This document shows positions 1 through 5,107 of a DNA stretch of 6,428 bases, in pieces. Source of the stretch: JAQUSX01 sp035446985 (lineage in GTDB: Bacteria > Bacillota > Clostridia > Christensenellales > CAG-314); the NCBI GenBank assembly GCA_035446985.1, contig DAOTGG010000053.1, positions 1 to 6,428 of the forward strand. Direction: 5' to 3'. Made by a program: the position numbers and the translations under genes. How positions within the stretch are numbered: position 1 is the stretch's first letter; each line of letters opens with the position of its first letter. Below the pieces are notes generated by a model. The model did no database searches and was not told the origin of the DNA. It saw only the letters and a list, made by a program, of their open reading frames with translations.

Positions 1-258
1 GGAGTCATTTCATTTACAGGAAGAAAGTATGAAGAAGTATCTGATATCTTGGATGGTTGTGATGTTGTACTTGATGGTCCTTACATAGAAGAACAAAGAG
101 AACAAACAAGAAAAGTTCTAGGATCAACAAATCAAAGAATAATCATTCTTTCAAATAGATATCTAGATTGTGAAGAATGGTTTTTTGATAATGCATCAAA
201 AGAAGTAGAGATTAATGTTGGAGACTATATAGTTGCTAACGGAGATGCAATACTATAA
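1..258 (+). CDS. NrdG-like radical-SAM / 4Fe-4S activase family protein, C-terminal part (5' partial)
   Basis: The frame is open from the first base and ends at TAA 256-258, giving 85 visible residues; the start lies outside the window. The piece carries the hallmarks of the C-terminal half of the anaerobic ribonucleotide reductase activase (NrdG) superfamily. These are an FTGRKYEEV segment (about visible residues 5-13), DVVLDGPYIEEQRE (21-34) and GSTNQRI (41-47), corresponding to the family's DVLVDGPF...GSSNQRI signature. After that comes a roughly 38-residue tail ending in EVEINVGDYIVANGDAIL. Such tails occur in the short 4Fe-4S single-cluster proteins that are not dedicated RNR activases. 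The cluster-binding CxxxCxxC motif would lie upstream and cannot be checked. Family knowledge: these enzymes use SAM and an iron-sulfur cluster to make a radical, often on a partner protein. The downstream gene is a HEPN protein, not an RNR, so I infer an accessory role. The gene is very AT-rich, like its neighbour and unlike ftsQAZ. Family placement is fairly sure; substrate is unknown. Confidence 0.72.
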   Translation, partial: GVISFTGRKYEEVSDILDGCDVVLDGPYIEEQREQTRKVLGSTNQRIIILSNRYLDCEEWFFDNASKEVEINVGDYIVANGDAIL

Positions 259-260
259 AT

Positions 261-275
261 GGGAGTGATAATTTG
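261..275 (+). promoter_or_regulatory. Ribosome binding site fixing the TTG start of the HEPN gene
   Basis: GGGAG at 261-265 lies 7 bases before TTG 273-275. The ATG at 259-261 and GTG at 265-267 are in another frame, so neither can start this gene. No other start codon is as well placed, and this makes TTG the likely initiator. Confidence 0.65.
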
Positions 276-1547
276 TTAAATAAAGAATATATTGAAGCAA
301 TTTTAGAAATACTTAACGAAAAAAATGATACGTTTGATGGGAATTTTTATTCTTTTTCTTACTATCCTAAAAATGTAAAAACAGAGGATCTGAATAAGAA
401 TTTTCCTAGACCAACATATACGATAACAGGAAATGAAACGATAAAAAAATATAACGATTTGTTTAATGGATTATATAAAAATATTGTTGGAAAAAAACGA
501 ATGACCTTTAAAGTATTCAAAGATAATACTCAAAATTTTATTTTTGAAAATAGGTTTAATGAAAAAGAAATAAAAAAATTCGTTGATGAAAAGGAAGAAT
601 ATACAACAAATGATATATATAAAATTTATGGATTAGAAATGGAAACAAACGTTGTCTCTTATGGAAAATATACGCTTGTAAAAAAAGAATATATTACTTC
701 TTATTTGGATAATACCGTCGAATTAAAAGACACAAAATTCAACGAACTAGAATTGAATATTTTAAAAGCTGATTCAAGCAGAGAACAATTGAATTTTATT
801 TATATTATTACTCAGCATAATACAATTGATAATTTGTATTCTACTCAGCTAATGCGAGAAGAATTACCTAAAATTGTATATACTCTTAGATTTATGTCAT
901 GCATAAAATGGAATAGAGCTTACATTGATTCAACACCTTTTATTTCTTATGAAATGTCTCATTTTCAGTATATAGGTGATTGGATGACTAGTGGACATAA
1001 TATTGTTCGTAAGGATAAAGCAATTCCTATTGATAATGAATGGTTCTATGATGAAGAAAAGGGACATAAACGTTTGTGGGAACTGCTTGATTTTGAGTCA
1101 CCTAGAAATGAGATAGAAGAAAGGATTATGAAAAGTATTGAGTGGGTTGGTAAAGCTTATGGTGAAGAAGATGAGAGCGTTGCTCTTTTAGAAATATCTT
1201 TTGCATTTGAAACATTGTTAAAGAATGATGAAAAGGCGATTATTAATTCTAGTATTGTTGCTTCTCTTTCAGAATCATATGCACTTATAAATGGTAGAAG
1301 TGTAGATGAACGAATACGCTTAGAGTCAGAATTCAAAAAGTTTTATAGTGAGAGATCTGGAATGGTTCATGGCGGAAAAGAAAAACTATCTAATACAGAT
1401 ATTAATCCATATGAGATGATTACCAAGACTATTCGTAATGTTTTAGTTAATCCAAATTTTTGTGATTGTAAAAATATGAGTGATTTAACAGCATTATTTA
1501 AGAAAATGAAATATTCTTTGTCGGAAGATGTTAATCAAATCGAATAA
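273..1547 (+). CDS. Apea-like HEPN domain protein, putative RNase effector
   Basis: This is a complete 424-residue protein with no signal peptide or membrane segment. The C-terminal domain (about 284-395) reads as an Apea-like HEPN helical bundle. A helix with SVALLEISFAFETLL (302-316) comes first. After a spacer follows FYSERSGMVHGG (357-368), which contains the R-x4-H motif at R361 and H366 that is the catalytic signature of HEPN RNases. The N-terminal two thirds (1-280) is rich in Lys, Asn, Glu and aromatics and I do not recognise a domain there; it may be a sensor or substrate-binding part. Family knowledge: HEPN proteins act as metal-independent RNases in abortive infection, toxin-antitoxin and CRISPR systems, and Apea-type HEPN proteins occur in phage defence. 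It follows the radical-SAM-like gene by 14 bases, so the two are probably co-transcribed. The base composition is much more AT-rich than ftsQAZ, which suggests acquisition. The domain call is good; RNase activity and defence role are inferred. Confidence 0.75.
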   Translation: MLNKEYIEAILEILNEKNDTFDGNFYSFSYYPKNVKTEDLNKNFPRPTYTITGNETIKKYNDLFNGLYKNIVGKKRMTFKVFKDNTQNFIFENRFNEKEIKKFVDEKEEYTTNDIYKIYGLEMETNVVSYGKYTLVKKEYITSYLDNTVELKDTKFNELELNILKADSSREQLNFIYIITQHNTIDNLYSTQLMREELPKIVYTLRFMSCIKWNRAYIDSTPFISYEMSHFQYIGDWMTSGHNIVRKDKAIPIDNEWFYDEEKGHKRLWELLDFESPRNEIEERIMKSIEWVGKAYGEEDESVALLEISFAFETLLKNDEKAIINSSIVASLSESYALINGRSVDERIRLESEFKKFYSERSGMVHGGKEKLSNTDINPYEMITKTIRNVLVNPNFCDCKNMSDLTALFKKMKYSLSEDVNQIE

Positions 1548-1548
1548 G

Positions 1549-1580
1549 TGTCACAACTGTCACGTCTGTCGCGTGTCACA
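1549..1580 (+). repeat. Cluster of four TGTCAC-type repeats just after the HEPN gene
   Basis: TGTCAC begins at 1549, 1558 and 1574, with the variant TGTCGC at 1567. The first three units are 9 bases apart and the last 7 apart. The cluster begins two bases after the HEPN stop codon. Short iterated sites like this can be protein-binding sites, such as transposase sites at an insertion-sequence end or an operator. The units are too short and too close for CRISPR. The repeats are plain; their function is not known. Confidence 0.6.
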
Positions 1581-1584
1581 TAGG

Positions 1585-1658
1585 GGTAAGTACTGAAAAG
1601 CAATAGTTTGAGGGTGCATTCATAGTTTTAGAGGGTGCATGTATCAAATAGACTTACC
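1585..1658. repeat. 7-bp inverted repeat GGTAAGT / ACTTACC around the GAGGGTGCAT repeats
   Basis: GGTAAGT at 1585-1591 is matched by its reverse complement ACTTACC at 1652-1658, enclosing 60 bases. The arms do not extend beyond 7 bp. Seven base pairs at this distance may be chance, but the enclosed segment is exactly the one with the paired GAGGGTGCAT repeats, so it may be a small mobile-element relic. Confidence 0.3.
1603..1640 (+). repeat. Two direct repeats ATAGTTT-(TA)-GAGGGTGCAT
   Basis: ATAGTTT at 1603-1609 is followed directly by GAGGGTGCAT at 1610-1619. The same two blocks recur at 1622-1628 and 1631-1640, separated by an extra TA. The shared core is 10 bases, with starts 21 bases apart, about two turns of the helix. 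Spacing of this kind suits a protein binding one face of the DNA, for example iterated subterminal sites of an IS21-type element; no transposase gene is present, so that is only a guess. Confidence 0.5.
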
Positions 1659-1671
1659 ACACACATATTAT

Positions 1672-1716
1672 AACCGCGGTATCGGCTTATGCTTATACCG
1701 CGGTTTATGTTTATTC
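1672..1716 (+). terminator. Perfect 11-bp hairpin followed by a T-rich tail, probable terminator
   Basis: The arms AACCGCGGTAT (1672-1682) and ATACCGCGGTT (1695-1705) are perfectly complementary. The 12-base loop may pair further (GGC 1684-1686... with GCT 1691-1693, including one G-T pair), leaving TTAT at the tip. The sequence after the stem is T-rich but broken (TTATGTTTATT), so termination on the plus strand is plausible though not ideal. It sits between the HEPN gene and the ftsQ promoter, where a terminator would insulate the division genes. A protein-binding palindrome is the alternative. Confidence 0.5.
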
Positions 1717-1851
1717 AACAACAGAAAGATTATTACAAAAAACGTTTCCGGTAAAAATTGCTTTTCGGCGATTATTATTTTTAAAACATACAAAAATTTA
1801 CTTCGCTTTTTTATAGTCAAAAATATGGGTGAAGTTTTATTTTTATTATCA

Positions 1852-1881
1852 TTGACTTTAAACGTAGTTGTATTGTATAAT
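1852..1881 (+). promoter_or_regulatory. Sigma-70/sigma-A promoter for ftsQAZ-asnS
   Basis: TTGACT (1852-1857, five of six consensus bases) and TATAAT (1876-1881, a full match) are separated by 18 bases. Transcription would begin near 1887-1890, leaving only about 13-16 bases before the ftsQ ATG at 1903. It is the only strong promoter seen between the accessory genes and ftsQ, and the close spacing of the four downstream genes suggests it drives them all. Confidence 0.75.
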
Positions 1882-1902
1882 TTATAAAATGGTGTTGAAG
1901 TT

Positions 1903-2679
1903 ATGAAAAAAAGACTTTTAGTGATTTTTTCCATATTAATAGTGGTCGCTATTATCGTAGTTTTGGGCAGTACAGTCTTTACTTTACAGACCGCGGAAAT
2001 TTTGCTTTACAGCGAAGAAGGTAATCAGATTTTGGACACGAGCGGCGTTGACGCTACCGAACTGATATCGGATTTTGCAGGCAAAAATATATTTTTTCTG
2101 CCCGAAAGTGAGATAATCGACAGCATCCACTCAAAGCAGGAATATTCTTCTTGGAAAGTTATTGAAATTGAAAAATTGTTTCCCAACGGAATGATACTCA
2201 AATTGACAAAACGTTTGAGCATTTTCTTTTTGTCCAAAGGCGGAGTGAATTACGCTGTGGACGTTGACGGATATGTCATTGGGCTTATTCAAGGCGACGC
2301 TTCGCGTTACATAGATATTTCGCGGTTTGCCGACAGCGCAAACGACGTGACTATCGCTTCCACTTTGACTTGGAAAACTGAGTCCGCGGAACAGGATTTT
2401 GAGATAATCAAAACTATGACCAAGACTATCTGGGAGCTGACGTATAATTACGACCAGATTTATACTTTGCTCGATTCTTATCAGATTGCGGGCGGCGTTT
2501 TGACGTTAAACACCCAAACGGGCGCAGAGATAGTCATCATTGACGCGAATATAAATTTGCACGATAAACTTATATCGGCTTACGGCGTTTATTCCAACAC
2601 GTCCATAGATATGACAGGCTCGGGCGTTATTATTACCGTTTACAGCGACGGCAGCATCAAGACGACAAATAACAATTAA
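1903..2679 (+). CDS. ftsQ: Cell division protein FtsQ/DivIB
   Basis: This 258-residue protein is a bitopic divisome subunit. In the family it forms a membrane complex with FtsL/DivIC-type proteins and controls septal peptidoglycan synthesis. A four-residue basic cytoplasmic N-terminus (MKKR) is followed by one hydrophobic segment (about 5-22). Next comes an extracytoplasmic POTRA-like domain (about 25-105), with the typical GKNIFFLPESEI stretch (60-71) and FPNGMILKLTKR (93-104). The beta domain then begins around NYAVDVDGYVIG (116-127), matching the family's D-x-x-G-x-V pattern. Length fits the DivIB type, though the cytoplasmic part is far shorter than in Bacillus DivIB. ATG 1903 is chosen because an in-frame TAA at 1885-1887 excludes longer forms; only a weak GGTG (1891-1894) precedes it. 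It is first in the ftsQAZ order, 24 bases before ftsA. Identification rests on topology, the POTRA pattern and context, as this family diverges fast in sequence. Confidence 0.85.
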   Translation: MKKRLLVIFSILIVVAIIVVLGSTVFTLQTAEILLYSEEGNQILDTSGVDATELISDFAGKNIFFLPESEIIDSIHSKQEYSSWKVIEIEKLFPNGMILKLTKRLSIFFLSKGGVNYAVDVDGYVIGLIQGDASRYIDISRFADSANDVTIASTLTWKTESAEQDFEIIKTMTKTIWELTYNYDQIYTLLDSYQIAGGVLTLNTQTGAEIVIIDANINLHDKLISAYGVYSNTSIDMTGSGVIITVYSDGSIKTTNNN

Positions 2680-2691
2680 AAAAAATATACC

Positions 2692-2706
2692 AAGGTGCTT
2701 CTAATG
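2692..2706 (+). promoter_or_regulatory. Ribosome binding site setting the ftsA start at ATG 2704
   Basis: AAGGTG (2692-2697) lies 6 bases before ATG 2704-2706. A longer reading would start at the in-frame GTG 2695-2697, but that GTG is itself part of the Shine-Dalgarno sequence and has no site of its own. The protein from ATG begins MKRKDVAILDFGSSK, which fits FtsA. Confidence 0.75.
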
Positions 2707-3828
2707 AAAAGAAAAGATGTAGCGATTTTGGATTTTGGTTCTAGTAAAATAATATGCGCGGTAGGTTGCATGACCTCGGACGGCTTTGCGGTAAAAGCCC
2801 TCGGACAATGCTCATATGACGGTTTTTATCAAGGCGAATGGCTCGCTCCCGAAAAAATATCCGACAGCGTGGCGACGGCGATAAAACAAGCTGAAAAAAC
2901 TTACGGTAAGGCAATAAAGGATTTATTCATAGGCGTGCCGGGAGAATTTACCCGCGTATCTACGGGTCAATATGAACTGAATTTTAAATCGAAAAAGAAA
3001 ATAAATAACGACGATATAGCTGAGATTTACGCCAGGGCGTGTCCGAATGAACAACTAGCTGCTCTTACGCCGATAAGTCAATCGGTAATTCATTACATAA
3101 TCGACGACGACAGGCAGACGGTTGATCCGTTAGGTTGCCAAGCTACCAAGCTTTTCGGGTTAATCTCATATATCTATGCAAGCGAATATTTTATCGATTG
3201 CGTAACTCCGATAGTAAATGCGCTTGGAATAACTCAAACGATACTGGTTTCAAGCTGTCTTGCGGAAGCTTTGTTTTTGATTTCACCCGAAACGCGCGAC
3301 AAACAAGCGATACTTATCGACGTCGGTTATATCACAACAAACGTTATGCTTGTGGGCGGCGACGGATTATTGTTTATGAAGTCTTTTTCGGTGGGTGGTG
3401 GACATATATCCGCGGATTTATGCAAAGTTTTGGAAATTTCATATAAGTCGGCGGAACAACTGCGTCAAAAAATAAATCTCAATTTGGAATTTAAACCCGT
3501 TGAAAACTATATTTTGTCCGACGGAACGGAAATAAAAGCCGAACAGTCAAACGAGATTGCAAAAGCCCGTATTGAAGAAATTGGCGAATATATTATTAAA
3601 TGTTTTGATAGTTACAGCGAAGAAATACCGCTATATACGCCCGTTTATCTCACGGGAGGCGGACTGACTTACCTAAAAGGCGGCGCGGAGTTTTTGTCAA
3701 GAGTTTTGCGTAAAAAAGTGGAAACGGCAAAAACCTTGGACCCTTTGAAAAACAAACCCGAATTCGCTTCGGTGTACGGTCTTGTGGAATTAGCGGTAAA
3801 ACAGCGCGCGAACAAAAGATTATTTTAG
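2704..3828 (+). CDS. ftsA: Cell division protein FtsA, short form lacking the usual C-terminal tail
   Basis: FtsA is the actin-like ATPase that binds the FtsZ tail, normally tethers the ring to the membrane and recruits later division proteins. The 374 residues hold the actin-fold landmarks in order. These are phosphate-1 loop DFGSSKI (10-16), a 1C-type subdomain starting at DLFIGVPGEF (73-82), phosphate-2 loop LIDVGYITTNVMLV (204-217), then SFSVGGGHISADL (227-239), and adenosine motif YLTGGGLTYLKGG (315-327). The closing element SVYGLVELA (356-364) is also present. Only about ten residues follow it (VKQRANKRLF). Well-studied FtsA proteins are about 420-440 residues long and end in a linker plus an amphipathic membrane-targeting helix, which I do not see here. 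No frameshift explains this, since ftsZ begins 27 bases later. The gene lies between ftsQ and ftsZ and shares their base composition. Confidence 0.93.
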   Translation: MKRKDVAILDFGSSKIICAVGCMTSDGFAVKALGQCSYDGFYQGEWLAPEKISDSVATAIKQAEKTYGKAIKDLFIGVPGEFTRVSTGQYELNFKSKKKINNDDIAEIYARACPNEQLAALTPISQSVIHYIIDDDRQTVDPLGCQATKLFGLISYIYASEYFIDCVTPIVNALGITQTILVSSCLAEALFLISPETRDKQAILIDVGYITTNVMLVGGDGLLFMKSFSVGGGHISADLCKVLEISYKSAEQLRQKINLNLEFKPVENYILSDGTEIKAEQSNEIAKARIEEIGEYIIKCFDSYSEEIPLYTPVYLTGGGLTYLKGGAEFLSRVLRKKVETAKTLDPLKNKPEFASVYGLVELAVKQRANKRLF

Positions 3829-3837
3829 CTTGAACTC

Positions 3838-3858
3838 AGGGAGGATTAGATAAAAATG
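3838..3858 (+). promoter_or_regulatory. Strong ribosome binding site of ftsZ
   Basis: AGGGAGG (3838-3844) precedes ATG 3856-3858 by 11 bases. It is the best Shine-Dalgarno sequence in the cluster, in keeping with the high FtsZ level cells need compared with FtsA and FtsQ; the sites before ftsQ and asnS are weak. Confidence 0.7.
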
Positions 3859-5073
3859 GTAGACGAATATCAAGCGGTTGCGAGAGCTGCCGATATAAAA
3901 GTTTTGGGAATAGGCGGCGGCGGTAACAACGCGGTTAACCGTATGATTCAATCGGGCATAAAAAGCGCGACTTTTGTCGCTATAAATACGGATAGACAAG
4001 CCTTGTTTATGTCGCAGGCTTCAAATAAATTACAAATAGGCAGCAAGCTCACCAAAGGTTTGGGAGCAGGCGCAGACCCCGAAATCGGAAGACAAGCCGC
4101 GGAAGAAAGCCGCGACTCTATCGTTGAAATACTCAAAGATACAGATTTGGTCTTTTTGACCGCGGGTATGGGCGGCGGCACAGGCACGGGAGCCGCACCA
4201 GTTATCGCTTCAATCGCGAAAGAAATGGGTATACTTACGGTTGCGGTCGTTACAAAACCTTTCTCTTTTGAAGGAAGAGTCCGTATCAAAAACGCCGAGA
4301 TGGGTATAGAAAATCTTAGAAAATACGTAGACACTCTCGTCGTTATTCCAAACGATAAACTTATGCAAAATTTCCCCAAAGATATTACCGTTGTCGAAGC
4401 GTTTAAACGCGCGGACGAAGTTTTGCGTCAAGGCATACGCGGCATAAGCGACATTATCGTGTTCCCCGCGCTTATCAATCTCGACTTTGCCGACGTAAAA
4501 TCTGTAATGCGTAACAAAGGTATGGCGCATATGGGCTTGGGTGTCGGAAAAGGCGAAAACCGCACTTTGGACGCTATACGCCAAGCCGTTTACAGTCCTT
4601 TATTGGAAACGACGATAAAAGGCGCGACGGGACTTATTATCAATATTACGGGCAGCGTAGACCTGACGCTCGGCGAAATTTACGAGTCCGTTGATTTGGT
4701 CAAAGAAGTAGTGGATGAGCAGGCGCAGATAATATTCGGCGCGGATATACGTGAAGATATCGAAAGCGAAGTTCAGGTTACAATTATCGCCACAGGCTTT
4801 GATATGCAAAAACAAGAGCAGCAGATTCCGCAAAAACCGAAAACGCAATCGTTTTTCGGTGAAAGAACCGAACGCTCGGACAACAGTAATTTTGCTAAAG
4901 AATTGTACGGCACCAGAATGGATAAACCGCTTAACAGCGAATTTAAACCCGCTGAAACGGTTAATGAACCCGAACAATCGGCGCAAAATCAAGTAGCGGC
5001 GGCTGAAACGTCTAATATAAAAGTATCTGAAGACAACGACGTACCCGCTTTTTTACGCAGACTAAAAAAATAA
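3856..5073 (+). CDS. ftsZ: Cell division GTPase FtsZ
   Basis: FtsZ is the bacterial tubulin homologue; it polymerises with GTP into the cytoplasmic ring that marks the division site. All key elements are visible in the 405 residues. The nucleotide-binding start is VLGIGGGGNNAVNRM (16-30), and the tubulin signature loop is GMGGGTGTG (104-112). The T7 synergy loop NLDFADV (208-214) carries N208, D210 and D213, needed to hydrolyse GTP of the adjoining subunit. The second domain continues to about 316 (VQVTIIATGF). A Gln/Glu/Asn-rich linker (about 317-392) leads to the C-terminal peptide DVPAFLRRLKK (395-405), the docking site for FtsA and other ring partners. Intact motifs and normal length indicate a functional protein. 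It follows ftsA by 27 bases behind a strong ribosome binding site and precedes asnS by 34 bases. Identification is essentially certain. Confidence 0.99.
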   Translation: MVDEYQAVARAADIKVLGIGGGGNNAVNRMIQSGIKSATFVAINTDRQALFMSQASNKLQIGSKLTKGLGAGADPEIGRQAAEESRDSIVEILKDTDLVFLTAGMGGGTGTGAAPVIASIAKEMGILTVAVVTKPFSFEGRVRIKNAEMGIENLRKYVDTLVVIPNDKLMQNFPKDITVVEAFKRADEVLRQGIRGISDIIVFPALINLDFADVKSVMRNKGMAHMGLGVGKGENRTLDAIRQAVYSPLLETTIKGATGLIINITGSVDLTLGEIYESVDLVKEVVDEQAQIIFGADIREDIESEVQVTIIATGFDMQKQEQQIPQKPKTQSFFGERTERSDNSNFAKELYGTRMDKPLNSEFKPAETVNEPEQSAQNQVAAAETSNIKVSEDNDVPAFLRRLKK

Positions 5074-5107
5074 AAAAATCTAAAAAAAATAAATTTACGG
5101 TAAATAT

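Larger units (their letters stand above)
1548..1902. other. Junction region without a credible gene
   Basis: These 355 bases separate the accessory genes from the division cluster. In order they hold the TGTCAC repeats, the paired GAGGGTGCAT repeats within a short inverted repeat, the 11-bp hairpin, about 130 AT-rich bases (roughly 1717-1850) in which I see only weak dyads, and the ftsQ promoter. Open frames exist on both strands, but they run through the hairpin and promoter, lack a convincing ribosome binding site and resemble no known family. Confidence 0.6.

Noticed and set aside
49..258. Start of the first gene at TTG 49
   Set aside because: The same frame is open back to base 1 and the residues before TTG (VISFTGRKYEEV) belong to the family pattern, so the gene is cut by the window edge and does not begin here.
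1549..1640. Small CRISPR array
   Set aside because: The repeat units are 6-10 bases and nearly adjacent, without spacers of regular length and no cas gene is nearby.
1800..1835. ACTTC/GAAGT dyad upstream of the promoter as an operator
   Set aside because: Five base pairs with a 26-base separation in AT-rich DNA is not more than chance would give.
1639..1887. 82-codon frame on the plus strand in the gap
   Set aside because: It runs through the hairpin and the ftsQ promoter, has no good ribosome binding site, and its product is low-complexity and unlike any family I know.
1668..1934. 88-codon frame on the minus strand
   Set aside because: It overlaps the promoter, hairpin and the start of ftsQ, and its Lys/Phe-rich product mirrors AT-rich non-coding DNA.
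2695..2703. Earlier ftsA start at GTG 2695
   Set aside because: This GTG lies inside the AAGGTG Shine-Dalgarno sequence; ATG 2704 is ideally spaced from it.
3948..4992. Minus-strand frames of 124-143 codons opposite ftsZ
   Set aside because: They are antisense to an intact, highly conserved gene and show no family resemblance or initiation signals.
5094..5104. TTTAC-G-GTAAA dyad before asnS as a terminator
   Set aside because: The arms are only five weak base pairs with a one-base centre and no T tract follows.
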